DNA of 64,000 nt from Phycicoccus sp. Root101. Lineage in GTDB: Bacteria > Actinomycetota > Actinomycetes > Actinomycetales > Dermatophilaceae. The notes below the pieces were generated by a model that searched no databases, was not told where the DNA came from, and was given only the letters and a program-made list of their open reading frames with translations. This document shows positions 34,276 through 43,093 of the stretch, piece after piece (within the stretch, counting starts at the first letter, position 1; each line of letters begins with the position of its first letter). The position numbers were made by a program, and so were the translations under genes. Where the stretch lies: positions 1-64,000 of the forward strand of contig NZ_LMCM01000011.1 in the NCBI RefSeq assembly GCF_001426245.1, given 5' to 3'.

Positions 34276-34335
34276 GGGAGCTGGCTGCGCGGCGGCATAC
34301 GGTGGTTGCCCGGGCGGTGGGCATCTGCGAAACTG

Positions 34336-34357
34336 TTACCGACCGTTCGGTCAGTAA
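34336..34357 (+). promoter_or_regulatory. PaaR-type operator upstream of paaA
   Basis: TTACCGACCG and CGGTCAGTAA form an imperfect palindrome with a TT centre and one mismatch. The core ACCG-N2-CG-N2-CGGT-N-AGT fits the consensus I recall for the TetR-type PaaR repressor of Corynebacterium glutamicum. It lies 37 bp before the paaA ATG. The regulator is probably the TetR protein at 40438-41061. Confidence 0.8.
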
Positions 34358-34394
34358 TTGACTGCCCCGGCGCCCCCGACCTCGTGGAGGACCC

Positions 34395-35357
34395 ATGACC
34401 GACACCGCCACCGACCCGCTCCAGGCCGGTTTCGACACGACCATCGGGCACGGCGACCGGATCGAGCCGCGCGACTGGATGCCGGACGGGTACCGCAGGA
34501 CGCTGGTGCGCCAGATCGCCCAGCACGCGCACTCCGAGATCATCGGCATGCAGCCCGAGGGTGCCTGGATCGGCCGCGCCCCGTCGTTGCGGCGCAAGGC
34601 GATCCTGCTCGCCAAGGTGCAGGACGAGGCCGGTCACGGGCTCTACCTCTACTCCGCCTGCGAGACCCTCGGGGTCAGCCGCGGCGAGCTCACCGAGAAG
34701 CTCATCTCGGGGGCGCAGAAGTACTCCTCGATCTTCAACTACCCGACGCTGTCCTACGCCGACGTGGGCACCATCGGCTGGCTCGTCGACGGGGCCGCGA
34801 TCTGCAACCAGGTGCCGCTCTGCCGGACCTCGTTCGGTCCGTACGGCCGCGCCATGATCCGCATCTGCAAGGAGGAGTCCTTCCACCAGCGGCAGGGCTA
34901 CGAGCTGCTCATGACGATGATGCGGGGCACCGAGGCGCAGCGGGCCATGGTGCAGGAGTCGGTCAACCGGTTCTGGTGGCCGGCGCTGATGATGTTCGGG
35001 CCGCCCGACGACGAGTCGCCGAACTCGGCGCAGTCGATGGCGTGGGGCATCAAGCGCAACAGCAACGACGACCTGCGCCAGCGGTTCGTCGACATGTCGG
35101 TGCCGCAGGCCCAGGCGCTCGGGGTGACCTTCCCCGACCCGGAGCTGCGCTGGAACGCCGAGCGCGGGCACCACGACTTCGGCCAGCCCGACTGGGACGA
35201 GTTCATGCAGGTGGTCAAGGGCAACGGCCCGTGCAACACCCAGCGGATCGCCCACCGCCGCAAGGCCCACGAGGAGGGTGCGTGGGTGCGCGAGGCTGCG
35301 ACGGCGTATGCCGCCAAGCAGGCTGCCGCGGCGCACGGCCAGGAGGGTGCGGCATGA
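34395..35357 (+). CDS. paaA: Phenylacetyl-CoA 1,2-epoxidase subunit A (catalytic)
   Basis: PaaA is the di-iron oxygenase subunit that epoxidises the ring of phenylacetyl-CoA. The protein has 320 residues and the ATG has GGAGGA just upstream. Di-iron ligands are visible in the two ExxH motifs, QDEAGHG and [12 protein letters not shown], within the four-helix bundle. It is the first gene of paaABCDE, 37 bp after the PaaR-type operator, and its stop overlaps paaB by 4 bp. Confidence 0.96.
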   Translation: MTDTATDPLQAGFDTTIGHGDRIEPRDWMPDGYRRTLVRQIAQHAHSEIIGMQPEGAWIGRAPSLRRKAILLAKVQDEAGHGLYLYSACETLGVSRGELTEKLISGAQKYSSIFNYPTLSYADVGTIGWLVDGAAICNQVPLCRTSFGPYGRAMIRICKEESFHQRQGYELLMTMMRGTEAQRAMVQESVNRFWWPALMMFGPPDDESPNSAQSMAWGIKRNSNDDLRQRFVDMSVPQAQALGVTFPDPELRWNAERGHHDFGQPDWDEFMQVVKGNGPCNTQRIAHRRKAHEEGAWVREAATAYAAKQAAAAHGQEGAA

Positions 35358-35647
35358 GCGAGGTCAGGGCGGAGTGGCCGCTCTACGAGGTGTTCGTGCG
35401 CGGCAAGCGCGGGCTCAACCACGTCCACGTGGGCTCGCTGCACGCGGCCGACGACGACATGGCGCTGCGGCACGCACGCGACGTCTACACGCGACGCAAC
35501 GAGGGCGTGAGCATCTGGGTGGTGCAGTCCAAGGACATCGCCGCGTCGAGCCCGGACGAGAAGGACCCGATGTTCGCCCCGAGCAACGACAAGGTCTACC
35601 GGCACCCGACGTTCTACGAGATCCCCGACAACGTCCCCCACATGTGA
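35354..35647 (+). CDS. paaB: Phenylacetyl-CoA epoxidase subunit B
   Basis: This small 97-residue subunit is needed for epoxidase activity. It starts [27 protein letters not shown] at an ATG overlapping the paaA stop. The segments [18 protein letters not shown] and [18 protein letters not shown] are typical of PaaB. It ends 7 bp before paaC. Confidence 0.96.
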   Translation: MSEVRAEWPLYEVFVRGKRGLNHVHVGSLHAADDDMALRHARDVYTRRNEGVSIWVVQSKDIAASSPDEKDPMFAPSNDKVYRHPTFYEIPDNVPHM

Positions 35648-35654
35648 GGCAGTG

Positions 35655-36638
35655 ATGACCGACCACGTCGAGCCCGCCTCGCACCCCGCCGCTGACTCCG
35701 CCTCGCACCCGGCACCGGACCCCTCCGACGCCCACGGGTCCGTCTACGACGGCCTGCTCGGTGGCGACCCCTCGCACTGGGCCTTCGGCACCGACTTCGA
35801 GGACCCGCTCGCGGGAGTCGACACGACCGTGCCGGACGGCGTCGACGCCGGTGACCTCGGCACCTACTGCCAGATGCTCGCCGACGACGCCCTCGTCGCG
35901 TCGCAACGGCTCTCGCAGTGGACCAGCCGTGCACCCGACCTCGAGGAGGACATCGCGCTGGCCAACATCGCGCTCGACCTCCTCGGCCAGGCGCGGCTGC
36001 TGCTGGCCCGCGCTGCCGCCGCCGACCCGTCGCTCGTGCCCGCGCTGCCGTCGGGTTCGCCGGTGCCGCCCGAGGACGCCCTGGCGTTCTTCCGCGAGGC
36101 AGGGCAGTTCCGCAACGTGCGGCTCGTCGAGACCGACAACGGCGACTTCGCGGTGACCGTCGTCAAGCTGCTCGTCTTCGCGACGGCCCGGCTGGCGCTG
36201 CTCGAGCGGCTGTCCGCGAGCCGCGACCACGTGCTGGCCGCCGTGGCGGCCAAGGGGGTCAAGGAGCTCACCTACACCCGCGACTACGCGGGGCGCTGGT
36301 TCCTCACGCTGGCCCAGGGCACCGACGAGTCGCGCCGCCGCCTCGACGCGGCCCTGGCGGCCGTGTGGCCGTTCCAGGCCGAGCTGTTCGCGACCCACGA
36401 GGTCGAGGCCCGCGTCGCGGCTGCCGGCGTCGGGGTCGACCCGGCGACGACCGCCGACGACGTGGCCGTGGTGCTGGCCCAGGTCTTCGCCGTCAGCGGT
36501 GTCGACCAGCCGACCCAGGGAGCGCTGGCCGCAGTCCAGGGCAGGCAGGGCCGCGACGGACTCCACACCGAGGCGCTCAGCCTCCTGCTCGCCGAGATGC
36601 AGGTGGTCGCCCGCGCCCACCCGATGGGCCAGTGGTGA
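35655..36638 (+). CDS. paaC: Phenylacetyl-CoA epoxidase subunit C (structural)
   Basis: PaaC is the ferritin-like structural partner of PaaA. The protein has 327 residues from the ATG at 35655; a GTG three bases earlier is possible. The first about 40 residues are a His/Ser/Pro/Ala-rich extension not typical of the family core. The core includes LEEDIALANIALDLLGQARLLL and KELTYTRDYAGRWFLTLAQGT. It overlaps paaD by 4 bp. Confidence 0.93.
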   Translation: MTDHVEPASHPAADSASHPAPDPSDAHGSVYDGLLGGDPSHWAFGTDFEDPLAGVDTTVPDGVDAGDLGTYCQMLADDALVASQRLSQWTSRAPDLEEDIALANIALDLLGQARLLLARAAAADPSLVPALPSGSPVPPEDALAFFREAGQFRNVRLVETDNGDFAVTVVKLLVFATARLALLERLSASRDHVLAAVAAKGVKELTYTRDYAGRWFLTLAQGTDESRRRLDAALAAVWPFQAELFATHEVEARVAAAGVGVDPATTADDVAVVLAQVFAVSGVDQPTQGALAAVQGRQGRDGLHTEALSLLLAEMQVVARAHPMGQW

Positions 36639-37138
36639 CCACCCTCAAGGAGAGGGCGGTCGCCGTCGCCCGCACCGTCACCGACCCCGAGATGCCGATG
36701 CTCACGCTGGAGGACCTCGGCGTCCTGCGCGAGGTCGAGGTCGACGAGGACGGCCACGTCGTCGTGGCGATCACCCCGACCTACACCGGGTGCCCTGCCA
36801 TGGCCGCCATGCGTGACGACCTCGTCCGGTCGCTGCAGGACGCCGGTATGCCGGGCGCGCGGGTCCGCGTGTCCCTCACCCCGGCGTGGTCGAGCGACTG
36901 GATCACCGAGCGCGGTCGCCAGGCGCTGCGTGACCACGGCCTGTCCGCACCCGGACGGGCCCCGGCCCGTGGCGGCCCCGTGACCTTGTCCCTCATGCCG
37001 ACGCGACGTGAGATCGCTTGTCCCCGTTGTGGATCCGCGCAGACCGAGCTCACGTCGGAGTTCGGACCCACCGCCTGCAAGGCGCTCTACCGCTGCACCG
37101 GCTGCCTCGAGCCGTTCGAGCACGTCAAGGAGATCTGA
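36635..37138 (+). CDS. paaD: Phenylacetate pathway protein PaaD (iron-sulfur assembly-like)
   Basis: PaaD supports assembly of the PaaABCE system. The protein has 167 residues, starting at a GTG in the GTGA overlap with paaC. The DUF59/MIP18-like domain is at the N-terminus (TDPEMPMLTLEDLGVLREV, TPTYTGCPAM). The C-terminus carries a zinc-ribbon-like CPRCGS and CTGC pair. Confidence 0.94.
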   Translation: MTTLKERAVAVARTVTDPEMPMLTLEDLGVLREVEVDEDGHVVVAITPTYTGCPAMAAMRDDLVRSLQDAGMPGARVRVSLTPAWSSDWITERGRQALRDHGLSAPGRAPARGGPVTLSLMPTRREIACPRCGSAQTELTSEFGPTACKALYRCTGCLEPFEHVKEI

Positions 37139-37139
37139 G

Positions 37140-38240
37140 TTGACCTCGGCCGCCCCCTCGTTGCTGCTGAAGAAGCCCCGACGCCCCGCCCCCACGTTCC
37201 ACACCCTCACCGTGCACGCCGTCGAGCCGTTGACCGACGACGCCGCCGCCGTGAGCTTCGAGGTGCCGGACGAGCTCACCGAGTCGTACGCGTTCGACGC
37301 CGGCCAGTCGCTGACGCTGCGCAGGTACGTCGACGGCGTCGAGCACCGCCGCACCTACTCCATCTGCGCCACCGTGGGCGACCGGCCGCGCATCGGGGTC
37401 CGCGAGATCCCTGACGGCCTGTTCTCCCAGTGGCTCCTGCACGAGCTGCGGCCCGGCGACGAGGTCGAGGTGCAGACGCCCCACGGCACCTTCCGCGCCG
37501 ACCCTGCCGAGGGCGGCCGCCACCTGTGCATCGCGGCGGGGTCGGGCATCACGCCGATGCTGTCCATCGCGAGCACGGTCCTGGCCAACCCCGAGGCCGA
37601 GGTCACCCTCCTCTACGGCAACCGCACCACCGGGTCGGTGATGTTCGCCGAGGAGCTCGCCGACCTCAAGAACCGCCACGGCTCGCGCTTCCAGCTCGTG
37701 CACGTGCTGTCCCGCGAGCCACGCGACGTCGAGCTCTTCTCGGGCCGCCTCGACGCCGACCGGCTGCGTCGGCTCTTCGACGTCCTCGTGCCGGTCCACG
37801 ACGTCGACCACGTCTGGCTCTGCGGCCCGCTCGCGATGATCGAGTCGGCCCGCGAGGTGCTCGCCGAGCTCGACGTCCCCGCCGACAAGGTGCACTTCGA
37901 GCTGTTCTACGTCGACGAGCCGCCGCCCGAGCTGCACCGGGCCGACGCCGTCGTCGAGGGCGAGACCAGCGACGTCACCGTCGTCCTCGACGGGTTGAGC
38001 TCGACCACACCGATGCCGCGGGGGCAGTCGATCCTCGACTCCGCCCAGGCCACCCGCACCGACCTGCCGTTCGCCTGCAAGGGCGGCGTCTGCGGCACCT
38101 GCCGCGCCCTGGTCCGGGACGGCGAGGTCGACATGCGCCGCAACTACGCCCTCGAGCAGCGCGAGGTCGAGCAGGGCTTCGTGCTCACCTGCCAGAGCCA
38201 CCCCGTCAGCGACACCGTCACCGTCGACTTCGACGCCTGA
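37140..38240 (+). CDS. paaE: Phenylacetyl-CoA epoxidase reductase subunit E
   Basis: PaaE passes electrons from NADPH through FAD and a 2Fe-2S cluster to PaaA. The protein has 366 residues. I place the start at TTG 37140, one base after the paaD stop, because AAGGAG lies 6-7 bp upstream; a longer frame would overlap paaD heavily. The FAD site is RTYSICA, the NAD(P) domain has GSGITPMLSIA, and the C-terminal ferredoxin domain has CKGGVCGTC plus a later Cys. Confidence 0.93.
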   Translation: MTSAAPSLLLKKPRRPAPTFHTLTVHAVEPLTDDAAAVSFEVPDELTESYAFDAGQSLTLRRYVDGVEHRRTYSICATVGDRPRIGVREIPDGLFSQWLLHELRPGDEVEVQTPHGTFRADPAEGGRHLCIAAGSGITPMLSIASTVLANPEAEVTLLYGNRTTGSVMFAEELADLKNRHGSRFQLVHVLSREPRDVELFSGRLDADRLRRLFDVLVPVHDVDHVWLCGPLAMIESAREVLAELDVPADKVHFELFYVDEPPPELHRADAVVEGETSDVTVVLDGLSSTTPMPRGQSILDSAQATRTDLPFACKGGVCGTCRALVRDGEVDMRRNYALEQREVEQGFVLTCQSHPVSDTVTVDFDA

Positions 38241-38306
38241 CCCGGACCGGCCCGGGCACCTCCCGGCCCCGCGCCATACCGACGAACACCCTGAAGGAGC
38301 ACCACC

Positions 38307-39485
38307 GTGACCGAGGCCTTCCTCCTCGACGGAGCCCGGACCCCGATCGGCCGGTATGCCGGCGGGCTCGCCACCGTGCGCCCCGACGACCTCGCGGCGC
38401 TCGTCGTCCGTGAGGCGGTCGAGCGTGCGGGCGTCGACCCCGAGCTGGTCGACGAGGTCGTCCTCGGTGCGGCGAACCAGGCCGGCGAGGACAACCGGAA
38501 CGTCGCGCGCATGGCCACCCTGCTCGCCGGGCTGCCGCAGTCGGTGCCGGGGTTCACGGTCAACAGGCTCTGCGCCTCGGGGCTGACCGCGGTCGCCACC
38601 GCGCGGCAGATGGTGGCGTCCGGCGACGCCGACCTCGTCGTGGCCGGTGGGGTCGAGTCGATGACGCGCGCGCCGTGGGTGATGGAGAAGCCGGCCAAGG
38701 CGTTCGCTCGACCGGGGGCGACCTTCGACACCTCGATCGGGTGGCGGTTCACCAACCCGAGGTTCGACGCGGACACGACGCTGTCGATGCCGCAGACCGC
38801 CGAGCGGGTGGCCGCGCGCTGGGGGCTGACGCGTGAGGAGCTCGACGAGTTCGCGCTGCGGTCGCACCAGCGGGCGGTCGCGGCGATCGAGGCGGGGAGG
38901 TTCGCCGACGAGATCGTGGCGGTGCCCGTGGGCGACGGCGAGTTCTCCGTCGACGAGGGACCGCGGGCCGACACCTCGCTCGAACGGCTCGCGAGGCTCC
39001 GCCCGGTCAACCACCCCGACGGCCTCGTGACCGCTGGCAACTCCAGCTCCCTCAACGACGGGGCGGCCGCGGTCGTCGTGGCCAGCGAGGCGTTCATCAC
39101 CCGCCACGGACTCGAGCCGCGCGCCCGGCTGGTGGCTTCGGCCAGCGCCGGGGTCGCGCCGGAGGTCATGGGCATCGGCCCGGTGCCGGCCACCCAGAAA
39201 GCCCTCGACCGCGCCGGCTGGGCCATCGGGGACCTCGACGCCGTCGAGCTCAACGAGGCCTTCGCCTCGCAGTCCCTTGCCTGCATCCGCGACCTGGGCC
39301 TCGACGAGGACATCGTCAACGCGGACGGCGGCGCGATCGCGCTCGGCCACCCGCTCGGGGCCTCCGGGACGAGGATCCTGCTGACCCTCGTCGGCCGGCT
39401 GGAGCGGGCGCAGGCCCGTCGCGGGCTCGCCACGCTGTGCGTCGGGGTCGGCCAAGGTGCCGCCCTGCTGGTGGAGAGGGTCTGA
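38307..39485 (+). CDS. paaJ: Acetyl-CoA C-acyltransferase (3-oxoadipyl-CoA thiolase-like)
   Basis: The thiolase cleaves 3-oxoadipyl-CoA (and/or its dehydro form) to acetyl-CoA and succinyl-CoA at the end of phenylacetate breakdown. The protein has 392 residues. The nucleophilic Cys is Cys89 in RLCASGLTAV. The second active-site pair lies in GGAIALGHPLGASG and LCVGVGQG. AAGGAG precedes the ATG. It follows paaE by 66 bp in the same direction. A general beta-oxidation thiolase is the alternative. Confidence 0.88.
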   Translation: MTEAFLLDGARTPIGRYAGGLATVRPDDLAALVVREAVERAGVDPELVDEVVLGAANQAGEDNRNVARMATLLAGLPQSVPGFTVNRLCASGLTAVATARQMVASGDADLVVAGGVESMTRAPWVMEKPAKAFARPGATFDTSIGWRFTNPRFDADTTLSMPQTAERVAARWGLTREELDEFALRSHQRAVAAIEAGRFADEIVAVPVGDGEFSVDEGPRADTSLERLARLRPVNHPDGLVTAGNSSSLNDGAAAVVVASEAFITRHGLEPRARLVASASAGVAPEVMGIGPVPATQKALDRAGWAIGDLDAVELNEAFASQSLACIRDLGLDEDIVNADGGAIALGHPLGASGTRILLTLVGRLERAQARRGLATLCVGVGQGAALLVERV

Positions 39486-39486
39486 C

Positions 39487-40341
39487 ATGAGCTCGGAGTC
39501 GATGCTGCCCGCGGTCGTCGGTGTCTACGGCGGCGGGCGGATGGGAGCGGGGATCGCCCATGCGTTCCTCGTGTCCGGTGCGCAGGTCGTCGTCGTCGAG
39601 GGCGACGAATCCCTCGCCGACGCTGCACGGGGGCGGGTCACCACGAGCATCGGCAAGGCCGCCGAGCGCGGTCTGCTGACCGGCCCGGTCGCCGAGGTCC
39701 TGACCGGCCTCACCGTCACCACGACCCCGTCCGACCTGGCCGGCTGCTCCTTGGTCGTCGAAGCCGTCCCCGAGGACACGGCCCTCAAGCTCGAGGTCCT
39801 GCGGCGGGCCGAGGACTCTGCGCCGGACGCCGTCCTGGCCACCAACACCAGCTCGCTGTCGGTCAGCGCCCTCGCCGCCGGACTCCGCGCGCCCGAACGC
39901 TTCATCGGACTGCACTTCTTCAACCCCGTCCCGGCGAGCGACCTCGTCGAGGTCGTCGTGGGCGAGCAGACGGCCCCGGCCCTGGTCGACCGGGCCCGGG
40001 GCTGGGTCACCGCGTTGGGCAAGACCGGCATCACCGTGCAGGACTCCCCCGGGTTCGCCAGCAGCCGCCTCGGGGTCGCCATCGCGCTCGAGGCGATGCG
40101 GATGGTGCAGGAGGGCGTCGCGTCCGCGCAGGACATCGACACGGCCATGACCCTGGGCTACCGCCACCCGGTCGGCCCGTTGCGGACGACGGACATCGTC
40201 GGCCTCGACGTACGGCTCGCGATCGCCGAGCACCTCACTCGAGAGCTGGGCCCGAGGTTCGAGCCGCCGCAGGTGCTGCGCGACAAGGTCGCGGCCGGCG
40301 AGCTCGGCCGCAAGACCGGGCGCGGCTTCTACGACTGGTGA
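39487..40341 (+). CDS. paaH: 3-hydroxyacyl-CoA dehydrogenase (PaaH/FadB-like)
   Basis: The enzyme oxidises 3-hydroxyadipyl-CoA to 3-oxoadipyl-CoA with NAD+. The protein has 284 residues from the ATG at 39487, which lies directly behind the thiolase stop. The Rossmann motif is GVYGGGRMGAGIAHAF. NTSSLSVSAL, GLHFFNPVPASDLVEVV (catalytic His) and the GYRHPVGPLRTTDIVGLD segment are family hallmarks. It is the last gene of the paa operon in this window. Confidence 0.9.
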   Translation: MSSESMLPAVVGVYGGGRMGAGIAHAFLVSGAQVVVVEGDESLADAARGRVTTSIGKAAERGLLTGPVAEVLTGLTVTTTPSDLAGCSLVVEAVPEDTALKLEVLRRAEDSAPDAVLATNTSSLSVSALAAGLRAPERFIGLHFFNPVPASDLVEVVVGEQTAPALVDRARGWVTALGKTGITVQDSPGFASSRLGVAIALEAMRMVQEGVASAQDIDTAMTLGYRHPVGPLRTTDIVGLDVRLAIAEHLTRELGPRFEPPQVLRDKVAAGELGRKTGRGFYDW

Positions 40342-40437
40342 CCCGCCGAGGGGTGGCGACCTGCCCCTTCCGGGACCTCTGAGGCGGCAGATCACCCACC
40401 GTGGGCGGGGATGTGGCCGCCCCGATGCCCCGGCTGC

Positions 40438-41061
40438 CTACGTGCTCGGCGGGCGCAGGGCGAGGCCGTCGAACGCCAGCGTCGTGATGGCGTCGGACAG
40501 CTGCTCGGCGTCGACGGCTCCGCCGGGGCGGTGCCACTCCACGAGCGAGTTCACCATGCCGAACAGCAGCCGGCTCACCAGCGCCGGCGGGACGTCCGAG
40601 CGCAGCGAGCCCTCCTCGACGGCCTCGCGCACCAGCCCGGCGAACCGTGCATCGAGGTCCCGCCGGCGCCGCAGCGCCGCCAGCTCCACCTCGCTGTTGC
40701 CCCGCACCCGCAGCAGCAGGGTCACCGCAGGCTGGTGGTCCACGAGGACCGCGACGCTGAGCCGCACGGCCCGACGCAACCGGTCGTATGCCGTGGCACC
40801 GGCGACCTCGCGACTCGCCTCGTCGAGGACCTCGGTGAGGCCGTCCAGCGCCTCGTCGAGCGCCTGCGAGAGCAGGTGCGTCTTGCTCGGCACGTGGTGG
40901 TAGATCGCGGACTTGCTGAACCCGAGCTCGCGGGCGAGGTCACCCATGCTCGTGCCGTCGTACCCCTGCTCGTTGAACAGCTCGATCGCCCGGCGCAGGA
41001 CGGTCTCCTGGTCGTACCCGGGTCGTCCACGCCGGGGTGGTCCAGCCGCCGCGTCACTCAC
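40438..41061 (-). CDS. paaR: TetR/AcrR-family regulator, probable PaaR
   Basis: This DNA-binding repressor of 207 residues is convergent with the paa operon. The N-terminal helix-turn-helix is VLRRAIELFNEQGYDGTSMGDLARELGFSKSAIYHHVPSKTHLL in sequence order, here only named by its ends. The ligand domain is all-helical. The gene start is a GTG at 41061. The closest regulator to paaABCDE, together with a PaaR-like operator at 34336-34357, supports the assignment; phenylacetyl-CoA would be the expected ligand. No copy of the operator is seen at its own promoter. Confidence 0.8.
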   Translation of the reverse strand: MSDAAAGPPRRGRPGYDQETVLRRAIELFNEQGYDGTSMGDLARELGFSKSAIYHHVPSKTHLLSQALDEALDGLTEVLDEASREVAGATAYDRLRRAVRLSVAVLVDHQPAVTLLLRVRGNSEVELAALRRRRDLDARFAGLVREAVEEGSLRSDVPPALVSRLLFGMVNSLVEWHRPGGAVDAEQLSDAITTLAFDGLALRPPST

Positions 41062-41113
41062 GCGGCCACACTCTCACAGGGCCCGGCGGTCCACGGTCAG
41101 GCGGAGGCAGGAC

Positions 41114-42364
41114 TCACCCCAGCACGCGGTCGACGAACGCCCCACCGAACTTGCGCTCCGGGTCGAGCGAGTCCCGCAACCGCTGGAAGTCGTCCCACCG
41201 CGGGTACATAGGTGCGAGGTCGGCCGCGGCGGCCACGAAGCACTTGCCCCAGTGCGGCCGTCCCCCGAGCGGCAGGAGGATGGCCTCGATGTCCGGCAGG
41301 ACGCCATACACACCGGGCTCGTCGAGCTCCCAGGTGAAGTGGAACCCGACCACGTCCTCGTCGTGGGAACCGCTGAGCCACAACGGATCTGACGCCACCG
41401 TTCGGATCTCGGCGTTCTGCAGGACCGGGCCGAAAACCGGCTGGAGCCGCCGCAGGCCCTCCATCGCGGTGAGGGCGTTGCGGCGCGGTACGAGGTACTC
41501 GCTCTGCAGCTCGGCTCCGCGGCTCGGCGTGAACTCGAGCCGGAAGTGCGGCAGCCGCTCGAGCCACGGGCCGGGTGTCCCGGTCTGGTCGGTCACCGAC
41601 TCGGTCGGCGCGCCGTCGAGCATGTGCATGACCCGCGTCGCGCGAGGCGACCCGAAGAAGTCGGTGGGCGAGTCGGCGCCGCGGCTCTTGCACCAGACCT
41701 GGCGCACCGCCGTGTCGTCGAACCGGGTGAACAGGCTGACGCTGTCGGCCGCACCGGTGATCGCGTCGAGGTCCGCCTCCACCACCGACCACGGCACCCC
41801 GGTGAAGACGTCCTGCCGGACCAGGTAGGTCGGCTCGACGTCGAGCGTGACGCGGGTGACGACGCCGAGGGCACCGAGCGCGACCACGCTCCCGTCGAAC
41901 CCCTCGTCCCCGCGGGACACGCGCAGCAGCGCACCGTCGGCGGTCACCAGCTCCAGCCCGGCCACGGCCGCGGACAACGAACCCGTCCGGTCCCCCGACC
42001 CGTGCGTGCCCGTCGCGACCGCGCCGGCGACGCTGATGTGCGGCAGCGACGCGAGGGAGGCCAGCGCCCACCCCTGCCGCTCGAGCTCGGCCGCGACCAC
42101 CCCGTACGACGCGCCGCCGGGGACCGTGGCCGTCCCAGCCTCCGCGTCGACCACCACGGCTCCGGGGGCCGCCGGGTCCACGAGCTCGGACGTGCAGACG
42201 AGCACTCCCTCGGTGTCGGCGAGGGCCGTGAACGAGTGCCGGGACCCCAGCGCGCGCACCCGACCGGCACCGGCCACGACCTCCTGGAGCTCCGGCACCG
42301 AGCGAGGGCGATGGAACTGCCGGGCCCGGTAGGTGACGTTGCCCGCCCAGTTCCGTTCGACCAT
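41114..42364 (-). CDS. FAD-dependent alditol/xylitol oxidase-like protein
   Basis: The enzyme probably oxidises a sugar alcohol at C1 with oxygen, giving H2O2. The protein has 416 residues from the ATG at 42364 (MVERNWAGNVTYRARQFHRP). The covalent-FAD motif GSRHSF carries the expected His. SLPHISVAGAVATGTHGSGD, LEFTPSRGAELQSEYLVPR and RPHWGKCF match Streptomyces alditol oxidase closely by recall. The next gene upstream is divergent, and both starts have CAGACT 6-7 bp before the ATG. Confidence 0.85.
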   Translation of the reverse strand: MVERNWAGNVTYRARQFHRPRSVPELQEVVAGAGRVRALGSRHSFTALADTEGVLVCTSELVDPAAPGAVVVDAEAGTATVPGGASYGVVAAELERQGWALASLASLPHISVAGAVATGTHGSGDRTGSLSAAVAGLELVTADGALLRVSRGDEGFDGSVVALGALGVVTRVTLDVEPTYLVRQDVFTGVPWSVVEADLDAITGAADSVSLFTRFDDTAVRQVWCKSRGADSPTDFFGSPRATRVMHMLDGAPTESVTDQTGTPGPWLERLPHFRLEFTPSRGAELQSEYLVPRRNALTAMEGLRRLQPVFGPVLQNAEIRTVASDPLWLSGSHDEDVVGFHFTWELDEPGVYGVLPDIEAILLPLGGRPHWGKCFVAAAADLAPMYPRWDDFQRLRDSLDPERKFGGAFVDRVLG

Positions 42365-42370
42365 GGCCCC

Positions 42371-42420
42371 AGTCTGCCGTTCGGGCCCCGGACGCGGCGG
42401 GGGCGCCCATGCACCAGACT
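42371..42420. promoter_or_regulatory. Paired -10-like CAGACT elements for divergent genes
   Basis: CAGACT on the minus strand (42376-42371) ends 6 bp before the alditol-oxidase-like gene's ATG. CAGACT on the plus strand (42415-42420) ends 7 bp before the SRPBCC ATG. No ribosome-binding sites intervene, so both mRNAs could be leaderless. Confidence 0.45.
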
Positions 42421-42427
42421 CGGGACC

Positions 42428-42892
42428 ATGACGGTCTTCTCGGCTTCCAAGCGCTCCACGGCCGTGGTGCCGTTCTCTCGGGAGGCCGTGTGGTCGGTGC
42501 TCAGCGACGCGGGACAGGTCGCGAAGCTCACTCCGATGGTGCGTTCCATCGAGGACCACGGCGGCACCTGGCTGTGGAAGCTGGCCCCCATCGAGGTCCT
42601 CGGCAAGAACATCGGCCTGGCCTTCACCGAGCGGATGGACCTGCAGCCCACCGAGCGGATCGAGTTCACCCACACCCCGCGAGGCGAGGAGCGCGCCGGG
42701 GTCGAGGGCACCTACACGTTGACCGAGAAGGGTGAGGGCACCCTGCTGGCGATCGACCTCGGGGTGCACGTCGACCTGCCGTTCCCGAGGATCGCCAAGC
42801 CCGCGGTGCAGACCACCATGCAGGGGGTCATCGCGGCGATGGGTGCCGGGTTCGCGCACAACCTCGACCGCCACCTCAAGTCCCGCCGCTGA
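42428..42892 (+). CDS. SRPBCC (START-like) family protein
   Basis: This 154-residue protein belongs to the polyketide-cyclase/START-like superfamily that binds hydrophobic ligands. Features include an N-terminal strand-helix (ASKRSTAVVPFSREAVWSVLSDA), a GTWLWKLAPIEVLGKNIGLAF strand pair and a long C-terminal helix (TTMQGVIAAMGAGFAHNLDRHL). No catalytic residues can be assigned. A bidirectional terminator hairpin follows. The function is unknown. Confidence 0.8.
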   Translation: MTVFSASKRSTAVVPFSREAVWSVLSDAGQVAKLTPMVRSIEDHGGTWLWKLAPIEVLGKNIGLAFTERMDLQPTERIEFTHTPRGEERAGVEGTYTLTEKGEGTLLAIDLGVHVDLPFPRIAKPAVQTTMQGVIAAMGAGFAHNLDRHLKSRR

Positions 42893-42975
42893 CGCGTCGA
42901 CGGGGCCCGCACGACCGACCCGACCTGACGCCCGACCTGAAGCCCCGGCCCGACCCGCCGGGCACAACGGCGGTT

Positions 42976-43016
42976 GCGGGGCAAGACTCAGGGAAATAAC
43001 TCCCGTCTTGCCTCGC
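42976..43016. terminator. Bidirectional hairpin between convergent genes
   Basis: GCGGGGCAAGAC and GTCTTGCCTCGC form 12-bp arms with one mismatch, with an inner GGGA/TCCC stem. It lies between the SRPBCC gene and the convergent NAD(P)-binding protein gene. Confidence 0.75.
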
Positions 43017-43093
43017 CACCAGCGGTTTGCCGTGTCGCTGGCGAGGGCGCGAGGGTGCGGCGAGTGCAAGAGGCGGTATGGCGGTGTGGCCGG

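Noticed and set aside
34358-35647. One long frame through paaA into paaB as a fusion protein
   Set aside because: paaA is read in another frame with clear di-iron motifs, and paaB starts at its own ATG at 35354 overlapping the paaA stop.
37125-39488. A long minus-strand open frame (about 790 codons) across paaE and the thiolase gene
   Set aside because: It is a GC-driven shadow of two well-supported plus-strand enzymes.
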